The notes under the pieces: generated by a model
Databases searched by the model: none
Seen by the model: only the letters and a program-made list of their open reading frames with translations
Told to the model about the DNA's origin: nothing
Shown: positions 18,532 to 28,623 of the stretch, one piece after another
Layout of the letters: each line of letters starts with the position of its first letter
How positions within the stretch are numbered: position 1 is the first letter of the stretch
Position numbers and translations under genes: made by a program
NCBI GenBank assembly: GCA_903825035.1
Contig: CAIJYV010000034.1
Span: 1 to 64,000 of the forward strand
Length of the DNA: 64,000 nucleotides
Reading direction: 5' to 3'
Source: an uncultured Actinomycetes bacterium
GTDB taxonomy: Bacteria > Actinomycetota > Acidimicrobiia > Acidimicrobiales > RAAP-2

Positions 18532-19029
18532 CTACTTCTCCTTCACGGAACTACCCGCGGTTTTCTTGCCTTTGGAGGGAGAGGGTTTTGCCTCTGCTCC
18601 CCATTTAAAAACTGTGCGCGCTCGCTCAACCTTCGTCAAGTCCACGCGTACTTCGCCAAGCGACTCATCTCTGATGGTGACCGTGTCGTTGTCAACATTC
18701 ACGACTACGCCTTCGAGTCGGCGGGTTGGTTCGGCGTCGCGCAATTCACGCAAGGTCACGACTTCGCCCACGGTCGTGGAGAAATGCTTCGGCGTGCGAA
18801 GCTTGCGCTCCAGCCCCGGTGACGAAACGTCCAGGGTGTAGCGATTAGAGATTGGGTCATTGGCGTCGAGCCACTCACCAATTTCTCGATTCGCCTTGGT
18901 TACTTCGTCGAGCGTTACGCCACCAGCTTTGCTGACGACGATTTCGAGATTGCCCCCGTGAAATTCGAGGTCGTATAGGTCGAGTCCCAAATTAGAGAGG
19001 ATGGTGGTCACGGGTGTTTCGAGATCCAT
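18532..19029 (-). CDS. rimP: ribosome maturation factor RimP
   Basis: MDLETPVTTILSNLGLDLYDLEFHGGNLEIVVSKAGGVTLDEVTKANREIGEWLD...YTLDVSSPGLERKL. Start at 19029 after SD AAGGAGAGGC; the upstream extension to 19098 runs through a terminator. Confidence 0.93.
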   Translation of the reverse strand: MDLETPVTTILSNLGLDLYDLEFHGGNLEIVVSKAGGVTLDEVTKANREIGEWLDANDPISNRYTLDVSSPGLERKLRTPKHFSTTVGEVVTLRELRDAEPTRRLEGVVVNVDNDTVTIRDESLGEVRVDLTKVERARTVFKWGAEAKPSPSKGKKTAGSSVKEK

Positions 19030-19061
19030 GCCTCTCCTTTCTATAAATGGACGCAGACAAC

Positions 19062-19087
19062 GAAAAACGCGGGCCTTCAGCCCGCGT
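19062..19087 (-). terminator. intrinsic terminator between proS and rimP
   Basis: Minus strand reads ACGCGGGC-TGAAG-GCCCGCGT-TTTTCG; perfect 8-bp GC-rich stem plus U tract. Confidence 0.88.
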
Positions 19088-19194
19088 CCACGAGTCAAAC
19101 GTCCTATGCGGACTATCGGCGTCCAGTTTATCAGCGCCCCCGATAATCCTCAAGGGAAGTTCGAAAGATACCCTAAATAGTTAAAAAATAGGGA

Positions 19195-20601
19195 TTAATA
19201 GGATTTTGCGACAATTGCCACCAGGTCGGGCTCCTGGTCGGAAATCGGCATGGTTCCATCGCGGCGTTGGAGGCAGCGGACCGTAATGGCCTCCTTCTTC
19301 AAAACCGTCTCCCCCGCTCCATCAACGGTCTTCCAGTCGAGACGGGCGAATCCGGTTTGGGCTGCGGTGATTGCCTCTTCAACGGTCGACACGTCATGGG
19401 TATTTGAATCTCGATGACCGGTCGCGGCGCTGTAGAGCAGGCGTTGCATGTCCTCGAGCAAGATCTGCGCGTGGGCGACCACCGTGTTGAGCTGGACCTG
19501 CGCCTTCTCGCTGGTGTCTCGACGAGCCACGGTTACTTCACCGACGGCCAAGTCTCGAGGCCCAATCTCAATACGAAGGGGCACTCCCTTGATCTCCCAG
19601 TCGGTCGCTCGGCGTCCAAAGCTGCCCGAGGAAATATCGAGCTCGGCTCGGATACCAGAATCTTGGAGGCGCAAAACCAATTCGCGACAAGCTGCGTGCA
19701 CCGCCTCATCATCACGGACCGCCATAACCACGGCTTGAATTGGTGCCACGACTGGAGGGACGACGAGACCCTTATCGTCTCCGTGAGCCATGATTAACCC
19801 GCCAATGGTGCGAGTAGAGATGCCCCATGAAGTGGTGTGGCAAAATTCTGACGATCCAGCTTCGCTTTGGAAGGTGATATTGAAGGCCTTGGCGAAATTT
19901 GTGCCGAGTTCGTGGCTCGTGGCCATTTGAAGCGCTTTGCCGTCTTTCATCATGCCTTCACAGGTCATTGAATTAATCGCACCAGCGAAACGCTCGCTCT
20001 TGGGCTTGATACCAACATAGGTGGGGACTGCCAAAACCTTTTGCAAAAAGTCGTTGTACACCTCGAGGTGAATTTTGGTGGCGTAGGCCGAGGCATCTTC
20101 GTAGCTCGCGTGTGCACAGTGACCCTCTTGCCACAAGAATTCTGACGTACGCAAGAACAACCGTGGGCGCATCTCCCAGCGAACAACGTTGGCCCACTGG
20201 TTCAACAACAACGGAAGGTCTCGGTGACTTTGCACCCACTTGGCCATGTACTCACCAAAAACAGTTTCCGACGTTGGTCGAACGACAATTGGTTCAGCCA
20301 ACTCTTCGCCTCCGGCAATAGTGACAATGGCGAGTTCGGGGCTGAAGCCCTCAACGTGCTCGGCTTCGCGCTGCAGGTAACTCTCGGGAATAAAGAGCGG
20401 GAAGTAAACGTTTTTGGCTCCGGCGGCCTTAATCCGTTGGTCCACTGCGCTCTGAATGCGCTCCCAAATGGCGTAGCCGTAGGGCCGAATCACCATGGTG
20501 CCACGAACGGGTCCGTTGTCAGCCATCTCAGCCTTGGCCACCACATCTTGATACCACTTCGGAAAGTCTTCTGCCTGGGGGGTCAAGATTGGCTCAGCCA
20601 C
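19195..20601 (-). CDS. proS: prolyl-tRNA synthetase (short, archaeal/eukaryote-like type)
   Basis: 468 aa; VRGTMVIRPYGYAIWERIQ, RPTSETVFGEYMAKW, LFLRTSEFLWQEGHCAHA; ends in ...VAKSY; no bacterial-type insertion domain. Confidence 0.93.
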   Translation of the reverse strand: MAEPILTPQAEDFPKWYQDVVAKAEMADNGPVRGTMVIRPYGYAIWERIQSAVDQRIKAAGAKNVYFPLFIPESYLQREAEHVEGFSPELAIVTIAGGEELAEPIVVRPTSETVFGEYMAKWVQSHRDLPLLLNQWANVVRWEMRPRLFLRTSEFLWQEGHCAHASYEDASAYATKIHLEVYNDFLQKVLAVPTYVGIKPKSERFAGAINSMTCEGMMKDGKALQMATSHELGTNFAKAFNITFQSEAGSSEFCHTTSWGISTRTIGGLIMAHGDDKGLVVPPVVAPIQAVVMAVRDDEAVHAACRELVLRLQDSGIRAELDISSGSFGRRATDWEIKGVPLRIEIGPRDLAVGEVTVARRDTSEKAQVQLNTVVAHAQILLEDMQRLLYSAATGHRDSNTHDVSTVEEAITAAQTGFARLDWKTVDGAGETVLKKEAITVRCLQRRDGTMPISDQEPDLVAIVAKSY

Positions 20602-20641
20602 GGTGCTCCTTAATTGCGTTCTAGTAAAGGATACTCAGGCG

Positions 20642-21871
20642 CTAGTTCTGAGTGCGCTTGCGAATGAGTTCAATACGCTCGCCGGCATTATTCGCGTCAG
20701 CGCCCTTGGCGTCGAGCAGCTGGGCCCGGTCCGCCTCGGCTTCGGCTTCGGCTCCCAAGTCACGCTTAGCGAGTCGAGCAGCCACGCCTTCTTCAGCAAT
20801 TTTCTTAGCCTCCGCCACCAGCGCTTCGACCATTTCGTCTTCGGGCACCACTCGAATAATTTGACCTTGAATGAAGAGGTGCCCGCGCTTCTTACCCGCC
20901 GCAATCCCGAGATCCGCGTGCCGTGCTTCGCCGGGACCATTAACGACACAGCCCATCACCGCGACTTGAATAGGAATCTGTAATTCGCTAAGGGCCGCCT
21001 GGGCTTCGTTAGCAATCTTGATGACGTCAACTTCGCTTCGTCCGCACGAGGGGCACGCAATGAGGTCCAACCCTTTTCTCTCACGCAGTCCTAGCGATTC
21101 GAGCAACTGACGTCCGGCACGAGCCTCCTCCACCGGATCGGCGGTGAGCGAATAGCGAAGCGTATCGCCAATGCCTTCGCTCAACAACGTGGCAATTCCG
21201 GCGGTGCCCTTGATCAACCCACCGGGCAGTGGGCCGGCTTCGGTGACCCCGAGGTGCAGGGGGTGGTCAAATGTTTCCGAGGCCAAGCGGTAGGCCGCAA
21301 TCATCAGCGCTACCGATGAAGCCTTCACCGAAATCTTCACGTCCGAAAAATCAACCTCTTGGAAGTACGCCAGCTCAATACGAGCCGACTCGACCAGCGC
21401 CTCAGGTGTAGCTCCTCCGAACTTTTCGTAGATATCGGGGTGGAGAGAGCCGGCGTTAACCCCAATTCGAATTGGTACGCCGCGGTCTTTTGCCTCACGA
21501 GCCACGAGTTTGATCTCTTCGGGCTTTCGCAGGTTTCCGGGATTCAAGCGCAGTCCGTGCACACCCGCTTCAAGAGCGGCGAGGGCCATCTCGACGTGGA
21601 AGTGAATGTCGGCCACGATGGGAACTGGTGAGCGTGGGACAATCTGAGCGAGTCCCTCAGCGGCGGCCTGCTCATTACAGGTACAGCGAACGATGTCCGC
21701 CCCAGCCGCGGTGAGCGCGTAAATCTGCTGCAGGGTGCCCTCAACATCAGCGGTCTTGGTGGTGGTCATGGACTGCACTGAAATTGGAGCGTCCCCACCA
21801 ACTTTGACCGAACCGACAGAAATCTGACGAGTCGTGCGACGAGGCGTTAAGGGATTGGCAGTTACATCCAC
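20642..21871 (-). CDS. ispG: 4-hydroxy-3-methylbut-2-en-1-yl diphosphate synthase
   Basis: 409 aa; PISVQSMTTTKTADVEGTLQQI, CPSCGRSEVDV, MGCVVNGPGEARHADLGIAAGK. Confidence 0.95.
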   Translation of the reverse strand: MDVTANPLTPRRTTRQISVGSVKVGGDAPISVQSMTTTKTADVEGTLQQIYALTAAGADIVRCTCNEQAAAEGLAQIVPRSPVPIVADIHFHVEMALAALEAGVHGLRLNPGNLRKPEEIKLVAREAKDRGVPIRIGVNAGSLHPDIYEKFGGATPEALVESARIELAYFQEVDFSDVKISVKASSVALMIAAYRLASETFDHPLHLGVTEAGPLPGGLIKGTAGIATLLSEGIGDTLRYSLTADPVEEARAGRQLLESLGLRERKGLDLIACPSCGRSEVDVIKIANEAQAALSELQIPIQVAVMGCVVNGPGEARHADLGIAAGKKRGHLFIQGQIIRVVPEDEMVEALVAEAKKIAEEGVAARLAKRDLGAEAEAEADRAQLLDAKGADANNAGERIELIRKRTQN

Positions 21872-21967
21872 GGTTCTATTCTGCCCGCTTTTTGAACTGA
21901 CCGTAACCAGATTTTGCGGGAAATTTTCGGGTCACCTTGATTTCCAAGGTCCGGACGCGAGGTGAAA

Positions 21968-23221
21968 CTACTTGAATGGGTTCACCATCGGGTGGGCAAT
22001 GTCTAGATATAACGTGCAGACGAAGAGGACTAACAAAACTCCAACGAAACCCACGGTCAATAAATTCAATTTGGCCAGATCAAATTTATAACGACGGCCT
22101 TTACGAGAACGCAGACGCTCGTAGGTGGCGATTGCCACATATCCCCCATCCAAGGGCAAGAGCGGCATCATGTTGAGGACCCCAATAAAAATATTCACCG
22201 TCATCAGCACCCCAAGCAACGGCGCCCATCCGGCGTTAGCTGCCTGGGTGGCGATACGGACCACCCCAACGATTGATTGCGGGCGTTGCTGCTGGTTCTG
22301 GGGCGAGTTAGCCGCAGTCGGTGAAGAGACCTGGTGGAAGAGGCTCGCAAACATTCCTGGCGAGAACACGTGGCCAATAGCCTTGACCGCTGACGTAATG
22401 GTGCTGCCCACGATGTGGAACCCGTTTGGTATTGCCGATGTCACTCCGACCGGAACAATCTGTTCGCCAACGGCAATTCCGAGGTAGCCAACGGGCTGAT
22501 TACCAACGGTGATTGGCGCGCCACCGCTCTTGAGCGTTCGACCATCGACGGGGGTAACTCGCACAGTGAAGTAAGAGCCATTTCGCTCGACGCGCAAGAT
22601 TACGAGCTGTCCTGCCTTGGAATGTATTGCCGTAGTCAACATCGTGGGATCGGTGACCTTTGCTCCATCAACCGAAACAATGCGGTCGCCACTTCGAAGT
22701 CCCGCCTGTTGAGCGGCCGTTTTGGGGTGACCATCCCATTGCGCAAATCCGGTTATGCCAACGTGCGAAGGGCTGGACTGGCCAATGAACAGCAACGAAG
22801 ACCAGACCAAAAGCAAGGCCATCACAACGTGCATGAACGATCCCGCGGAGGCAAAGAGCACCTTGCGCGGAAAGCTCGCCTGCCGGTAAGTCCGAGACTC
22901 AATGGCGGGGTCGACCTCATCATTCCAAGTCATGCCCGGCACTTTGACGTATCCACCCAACAAAAGAGCCCGCACTCCGTAGCGTGTCTCGCCGATTTGC
23001 TTAGACCACAAGACGGGTCCAAATCCCACGAAGAAATCAGTTACCAGCATTCCCGATCGTTTCGCGGTGATGTAATGCCCAAATTCGTGAGCCATCACCA
23101 TGAAGATGATCGCCAAAATAATTAGTGGCAGTGTCCAGCCCGCGATTGCAGTGAGGATGGACCCAAATGCGATCAGCCCAACGAGCAAAACCCACGGAGA
23201 TTGGCGTGTTGACGTATTCAT
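21968..23221 (-). CDS. M50 site-2 protease (RseP/Rip family)
   Basis: 417 aa; MAHEFGHYITAKRSGM (HExxH), PDZ domain, NMMPLLPLDGG. Confidence 0.92.
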   Translation of the reverse strand: MNTSTRQSPWVLLVGLIAFGSILTAIAGWTLPLIILAIIFMVMAHEFGHYITAKRSGMLVTDFFVGFGPVLWSKQIGETRYGVRALLLGGYVKVPGMTWNDEVDPAIESRTYRQASFPRKVLFASAGSFMHVVMALLLVWSSLLFIGQSSPSHVGITGFAQWDGHPKTAAQQAGLRSGDRIVSVDGAKVTDPTMLTTAIHSKAGQLVILRVERNGSYFTVRVTPVDGRTLKSGGAPITVGNQPVGYLGIAVGEQIVPVGVTSAIPNGFHIVGSTITSAVKAIGHVFSPGMFASLFHQVSSPTAANSPQNQQQRPQSIVGVVRIATQAANAGWAPLLGVLMTVNIFIGVLNMMPLLPLDGGYVAIATYERLRSRKGRRYKFDLAKLNLLTVGFVGVLLVLFVCTLYLDIAHPMVNPFK

Positions 23222-23223
23222 AC

Positions 23224-24384
23224 CTATCTGGGCAGGTTAGCGGTGGCGACCTCTCGAGCACGCTTATCGGCGGCTAAGAGTTCCGTAAGAGAGGTGAGGG
23301 TTACTGGCTCATAGAGGGCCAGAGTTTCAGCGACCGTTTCAACAATTTGTCGCCACGAAATCTGATCATTCAAGAATGCCGCGACAGCTACTTCATTGGC
23401 CGCGCTCAACCACGCCGGCGCTGCTCCGCCCAGACGAGCGGCCTCATACGCAATAGTGAGTGCCGGAAAGTTTTGCGTATCGGGTGGCAAAAATTCCAGA
23501 GAGAAGGGTGTCTGAAAATCCATCGCGCCCCAGGAGTGATCGAGCCTCTCAGGCATCCCCAAGCAATACGCAATCGGTAGGCGCATGTCGGGTTTGGAGA
23601 GCTGCGCAATCACTGAACCGTCTACGTATTCGACCATTGAATGCACAATTGATTGTGGGTGCACCACAACGTCAACGCGATCGACTTCAATTCCGAACAA
23701 AGCGGCGGCTTCGAGAACCTCTAAACCCTTATTCATCAATGTCGATGAGTCGATGGTGATCTTTGGACCCATTGCCCAGGTGGGATGAGCCAACGCTTGC
23801 GCCTTCGTGACCTGGTCGAGCGCTTCACTCGCCCAGCCGCGAAATGGTCCCCCGGAAGCGGTGAGGACAAGGCGGCGCACATCGGGAAACCCTTCCGCCT
23901 TCGAGGCGCCAGCGAGGGCTTGATGAATCGCACAGTGCTCAGAATCAATTGGTAACAACTCTGCGCCGGGGGTATGGCGAACACGTTCGACTAGCGGCGC
24001 TGCTGCTATCAAGGATTCTTTGTTAGCGAGGGCCAAGCGCTTACCCGCTTCCAATGCCGACAAGGTAACGGGAAGTCCCGCAAAACCCACGACCGCATTT
24101 ACAACCGTGTCAGCGGAGCTCGCAAGTTCGCTCAGTCCTTCGTCTCCGACGAGCACCGAGACTCCCGGCATGGCGGTCATGACGAGATCGCGACACGCAT
24201 TCGTAGGGACCCCGATGCGATTGACGCCAAACTCCTTGGCGATTTCGATTAGCCGCTCGAGATTTCCACTTCCGCCAGCGATAGATGTGAGTTCAAATCG
24301 CTCCGGTTCACGACGAAGCACTTCGAGCGTTTGGGTTCCAATGGAACCAGTTGCACCAAGTAACGCAACGGAGGTACGGCTCAT
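23224..24384 (-). CDS. dxr: 1-deoxy-D-xylulose-5-phosphate reductoisomerase
   Basis: 386 aa; LLGATGSIGTQTLEVL, ALANKESLIAAAPLV, LTASGGPFRG, IDSSTLMNKGLEVLEA. Confidence 0.96.
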   Translation of the reverse strand: MSRTSVALLGATGSIGTQTLEVLRREPERFELTSIAGGSGNLERLIEIAKEFGVNRIGVPTNACRDLVMTAMPGVSVLVGDEGLSELASSADTVVNAVVGFAGLPVTLSALEAGKRLALANKESLIAAAPLVERVRHTPGAELLPIDSEHCAIHQALAGASKAEGFPDVRRLVLTASGGPFRGWASEALDQVTKAQALAHPTWAMGPKITIDSSTLMNKGLEVLEAAALFGIEVDRVDVVVHPQSIVHSMVEYVDGSVIAQLSKPDMRLPIAYCLGMPERLDHSWGAMDFQTPFSLEFLPPDTQNFPALTIAYEAARLGGAAPAWLSAANEVAVAAFLNDQISWRQIVETVAETLALYEPVTLTSLTELLAADKRAREVATANLPR

Positions 24385-24387
24385 GGC

Positions 24388-25719
24388 CTAACTCAGGTGC
24401 GCGAAGTGAGTGAAATAGAACACCGCCGGTAAGGCGAAGAGGAGTCCATCAACCCGGTCGATGAGCCCTCCGTGCCCAGGCAACAACTTGCCCATGTCCT
24501 TAACCCCAAGAGAGCGCTTAACCATTGATTCGAAGAGGTCCCCCATTGGCACGACCAAGGCAATGATCATCGCGAGCTCCAAGCCGTGTCGAGCAGTCCA
24601 CGGAGACATTTGGGGAAGAAGGAAGTATCCAACCAAGAGGGTAATTGCGCTTCCACCGATGAGTCCGCCCACCGTCTTATTGGGTGAAAGGGTCGGGTTT
24701 AACGGACGCTTTCCAAACCAGCGACCAGTAAAGAGGGCGCCCGTGTCATTGGCCATAGTGAGCATGACCGTTCCCCAAAGGAAGGCAATTCCGTGACGAC
24801 CGGCAAAGGTGTGCGAAGAGAGGAGAAGCAGAGCAAAAGAGCCAAGTCCACCGACCCAAATGAACACGAAAACGGTGGAACCAAGCCCTTCCATAACGTC
24901 GAGCTTTTGCGGTGAGAGGGCGTACCAGATAAATCCCAGGATGATCATCATCACTGACGTTGCCGCGTAGCCAGAAAAGTTTCCGTACAGATAGCTATAG
25001 GTTCCCAAGGAAACAACGCCCGCGATGCCGAGTCCGCTGGCGGGGTGATATCCCGACGCTCTAAATCCTTCGAAAACCTCAGCACTGGCAGTTCCTAGTA
25101 CCAGCAAGACAACGATGGCCGTGATAGTCGAACCTAAATAGAAGACGCCAAAGAGAGCCAAAGCGAGGCCGATACCCGTGGCGGTGGCACGACCAACAGT
25201 GGAAGTTTGTGCTTGGCGAACCGCTCGACCAGCCAGAGGGTCGCGTGGGGCGTCAGCGGTGTGGCGCACCAACGGCGCAACTACGGGTTCGGGACGAGCG
25301 AAGGTCTCAGGGTCGAGTTCTTCAACGACGTACCGGTCACGCGCAGGGGGCATCTGCCAACTACGAGCATCTTCGACGGGGTCACGCTCTGCCAATACCG
25401 AGGCGTCGAACTGTTCTTCGTGAGCCACCCAGTCCGCTTCTCCTTCGCGCCATGCGGGAGCGGGGATGTTTGCCCAGGGGTCATCGTCTGCAATTTCGCG
25501 CGCAACAACGAGCGGAACTGCGCCCGTGGGCTGCTCAGTCCAGTGCGGCAGCAAAGTGTCCGGGTCGACTGCGGGAATCTGATCGACAAGGTCGGCGGCT
25601 TGGTCGGCCCCGGAGATCGTTACTCCAGTAACTGGCAACTCGCCCGTGGGCTCGTCATCGTAGAAGCGACCGTCAGACCTCAAGGAGCTCTTGTTCCTTG
25701 TGCGCGAGGAGTTGGTCAA
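24388..25719 (-). CDS. cdsA: phosphatidate cytidylyltransferase with long soluble N-terminal extension
   Basis: 443 aa; C-terminal NDTGALFTGRWFGKRPLNPTLSPNKTVGGLIGG...GDLFESMVKRSLGVKDMGKLLPGHGGLIDRVDGLLFALP. The first ~170 aa are not CdsA-like. Start codon uncertain. Confidence 0.93.
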   Translation of the reverse strand: MTNSSRTRNKSSLRSDGRFYDDEPTGELPVTGVTISGADQAADLVDQIPAVDPDTLLPHWTEQPTGAVPLVVAREIADDDPWANIPAPAWREGEADWVAHEEQFDASVLAERDPVEDARSWQMPPARDRYVVEELDPETFARPEPVVAPLVRHTADAPRDPLAGRAVRQAQTSTVGRATATGIGLALALFGVFYLGSTITAIVVLLVLGTASAEVFEGFRASGYHPASGLGIAGVVSLGTYSYLYGNFSGYAATSVMMIILGFIWYALSPQKLDVMEGLGSTVFVFIWVGGLGSFALLLLSSHTFAGRHGIAFLWGTVMLTMANDTGALFTGRWFGKRPLNPTLSPNKTVGGLIGGSAITLLVGYFLLPQMSPWTARHGLELAMIIALVVPMGDLFESMVKRSLGVKDMGKLLPGHGGLIDRVDGLLFALPAVFYFTHFAHLS

Positions 25720-26245
25720 TCATGGCCACCTCATCTTGAGTCATCTTGTCGAGCACCTTTTCAATGCGCTCGATGTCATCTTTCGACAGACCGTGTTCCT
25801 TTTCTCCGCCTTCAAGCTCTTGGCGAGCGTGGCGACGAACGCCGCGAACAGCGACCTTGCCATCTTCAGCCTTAGTCTTGACAACTTTGACGAAGGACTT
25901 ACGGCGCTCTTCAGTCAGCGAGGGGAAGTTGAGGCGTATGACCTGGCCATCGTTGGAAGGGTTGAGTCCGAGATCGGCGTTTTGGATCGCCTTTTCGATT
26001 GCGGCCATCGCCCCTTTGTCAAAGGGCGAAACCACGAGCGTCCGTGGCTCGGGCACTGAAAAGTTAGCCAGCTGCTTGAGCGGGGTTTCGGAACCGTAAT
26101 AGTCGACCATGAGTCCTTCGACGAGGCTCGATGAAGCGCGCCCGGTACGAACCGCGGCGAACTCACTCTTGACGTGGTCGAGCGCCTTCACCATGCGCTC
26201 TTTGGAGTCTTCGAGCACGTATTCGAGAAATTCGTCTTTTTCCAT
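25673..26245 (-). CDS. frr: ribosome recycling factor
   Basis: 190 aa; RMVKALDHVKSEFAAVRTGRASSSLVEGLMVDYYGSETPLKQLANF. Confidence 0.96.
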   Translation of the reverse strand: MEKDEFLEYVLEDSKERMVKALDHVKSEFAAVRTGRASSSLVEGLMVDYYGSETPLKQLANFSVPEPRTLVVSPFDKGAMAAIEKAIQNADLGLNPSNDGQVIRLNFPSLTEERRKSFVKVVKTKAEDGKVAVRGVRRHARQELEGGEKEHGLSKDDIERIEKVLDKMTQDEVAMIDQLLAHKEQELLEV

Positions 26246-26955
26246 TACTTCACCAGCGTACCGACAGCTTCGCCATCTAGAGCACGTCCTAAATTACCCG
26301 GCTGCATCAGGTCGAAGACCCGTAGCGGCAGGTGGTTGTCCTTGCAGAATGTGATTGCGGTCATGTCCATAACTCGCAAGTCTTGGCGGATGACCTCATC
26401 GAATGAGATTTCTTCGAACTTCGTGGCCGAAGGATCCTTGCGGGGATCGGCCGAATAGACGCCGTCTACTCCCCCGTGCGTTCCCTTCAGAACGTACTGG
26501 GCTTCAATCTCAGCAGCACGCTGCGCGGCGGGGGTGTCGGTGGTGAAATAGGGATTGCCCATTCCCGCGGCGAAGATCACAACTCGACCCTTTTCCAGGT
26601 GGCGAACAGCGCGACGGCGAATATAGGGCTCGGCGACCTGATCCATGCCAATGGCGGACATCACGCGCGTGGCGCGTCCGTGAGATTCAATGGCGTCTTG
26701 GAGTGCGAGCGAATTAATGACCGTTCCGAGCATGCCCATCAAGTCTGAGTTCGCACGATTCATGCCGGCCATCGCGCCCGTGGCGCCGCGCCAAATGTTT
26801 CCTCCGCCGACTACTACCGCTAATTCGAGACCGCCCTTGGCCATGGCCTGGGAGATCTCGCGCGCGAGAAAGTCAACGGTGGAGGCATCGATCGTCTCGT
26901 CTGAAGCCGCTGAGGCGAGAGCCTCACCCGAGAGTTTTAGAACGAGTCGACGCAC
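26245..26955 (-). CDS. pyrH: UMP kinase
   Basis: 236 aa; RLVLKLSGEALA, VVVGGGNIWRG, GNPYFTTDTPAAQRAAEI. Confidence 0.96.
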   Translation of the reverse strand: MRRLVLKLSGEALASAASDETIDASTVDFLAREISQAMAKGGLELAVVVGGGNIWRGATGAMAGMNRANSDLMGMLGTVINSLALQDAIESHGRATRVMSAIGMDQVAEPYIRRRAVRHLEKGRVVIFAAGMGNPYFTTDTPAAQRAAEIEAQYVLKGTHGGVDGVYSADPRKDPSATKFEEISFDEVIRQDLRVMDMTAITFCKDNHLPLRVFDLMQPGNLGRALDGEAVGTLVK

Positions 26956-26964
26956 GTAACGAAT

Positions 26965-27759
26965 CTAGCCTCCGATGACGACCTGCGCGTAGGCAGTAAT
27001 CGTCGCGGAACCCAAATATTGTTCGATTGTTTGCTTTTCGTCGCGAACAAAGGGCTGTTCGAGCAAAACGCGCTCTTTAAACCAGCCATTCAAGCGGCCC
27101 TCAATGATCTTGGGCAACGCCGCGTCGGGCTTACCTTCGTTGCGAGAAATCTCTTCAACGGTGGCGCGCTCGGCGTCAACCTCGGCCTGAGGAACGTCTT
27201 CACGCTTCAAGTATGAAGGCTTGGAGAAAGCGACGTGTACGCATATCTCGTGTGCGATCTCGGCGTTGCCACCCTTCACAACAACTGCCACGGCGTTGAC
27301 GCCGCGGCCAGACTGCTGGTGCAGGTAGGTTTCGACGACTTCGTCGGCCCCGGCCTCAAGTCGGTACACGCGACCGATGGAGATGTTCTCCTTCAAGGTG
27401 GTGAGCATGGTTTCGATTCGACCCTGGAATTCGCTCACGGCAGATTCGCCGCTCTCACAAACCTTGGCGGCAATTTCGTCCACCAGAGCGGTGAACTCCT
27501 CTGACTTAGCGACGAAGTCGGTCTCACAACGTAGCTCGACCATCGCGGCCACGTTTCCGTTGCGCACGACTGAAACTGCACCTTCTGAGGCGTCACGCTC
27601 AGCGCGCTTAGCGGCTGAGGCAAGTCCTTGAACTCGGAGCCACTGGGTAGCGGCTTCCATGTCTCCGTTGTTGGCCTCGAGGGCCTTCTTCGCGTCCATC
27701 ATGCCAACGCCGGTGGCTTGGCGAAGCGTTTGTACGTCCTTGGCGGTAATCACCGTCAT
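26965..27759 (-). CDS. tsf: elongation factor Ts
   Basis: 264 aa; VQTLRQATGVGMMDAKKALEANNGDMEAATQWLR. Confidence 0.97.
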   Translation of the reverse strand: MTVITAKDVQTLRQATGVGMMDAKKALEANNGDMEAATQWLRVQGLASAAKRAERDASEGAVSVVRNGNVAAMVELRCETDFVAKSEEFTALVDEIAAKVCESGESAVSEFQGRIETMLTTLKENISIGRVYRLEAGADEVVETYLHQQSGRGVNAVAVVVKGGNAEIAHEICVHVAFSKPSYLKREDVPQAEVDAERATVEEISRNEGKPDAALPKIIEGRLNGWFKERVLLEQPFVRDEKQTIEQYLGSATITAYAQVVIGG

Positions 27760-27770
27760 GTCTCCTTGTA

Positions 27771-28496
27771 TTAGGCCGAGACGGTCGCAGCGGCGACCGC
27801 AGGGCGGTTGTTGCGAATGTAGCGACCTTCGGTTACTGCGTCAGCGATCAGGCGGCACATCAAAGCACCGGCGCGAATTGCGTCGTCGTTTCCTGGGATC
27901 ACGAAGTCAATGACGTCGGGGTCGCAGTTGGTATCAACTACGGCGACGACTGGAAGACCCAACTTGCGAGCTTCCGTTACGGCAATGTGCTCTTTCTTGG
28001 TGTCAATAACGAAAATGGCGTCGGGCGCCTTTTCCATGTTGACAATGCCCGAAAGGTTGCGCTCGAGTTTTTCGAGCTCGCGAGTGTGACGAAGGGCTTC
28101 GCGCTTTGGCATGCCCTCGAAGTCGCCGGCGCGCTGCATACGACGCAGGTCCGCCATGCGCTTGACGCGTCCCGAGATGGTCTGGAAGTTGGTGAGCATG
28201 CCACCGAGCCAGCGCTCATTCACGTGGGGCATACCGCAAGCGGCGGAGTACTCGGCGATGGGGCCCTGGGTCTGCTTCTTGGTTCCGACGAACAAGATGG
28301 TGCCACCGTTAGCGACGAGGTCGCGTACGTAGGCGTAGGACTCTTCGATGCCCGCGAGGGTCTTGCGAAGGTCAATGAGGTAAATGCCGTTGCGCTCACC
28401 GAGGATGAAGCGACGCATTTTGGGATTCCAACGACGAGTCTGGTGACCGAAGTGGACGCCCGAGTCGAGGAGTTCTTGCAGAGTGACGAGTGCCAC
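27771..28496 (-). CDS. rpsB: 30S ribosomal protein S2
   Basis: 241 aa; [35 protein letters not shown]. Confidence 0.98.
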   Translation of the reverse strand: MALVTLQELLDSGVHFGHQTRRWNPKMRRFILGERNGIYLIDLRKTLAGIEESYAYVRDLVANGGTILFVGTKKQTQGPIAEYSAACGMPHVNERWLGGMLTNFQTISGRVKRMADLRRMQRAGDFEGMPKREALRHTRELEKLERNLSGIVNMEKAPDAIFVIDTKKEHIAVTEARKLGLPVVAVVDTNCDPDVIDFVIPGNDDAIRAGALMCRLIADAVTEGRYIRNNRPAVAAATVSA

Positions 28497-28623
28497 GATA
28501 TTTTTCCTTCCGTTCGGTTATTCACCCCCGCAGTGCACCCAGAGGGCGACCGTACGAAACTGCGGGTGATTCTTACGCCCACTCACCTTGAGAGGGCTCG
28601 ACCATGTTAGTCCAAACTCCGAG

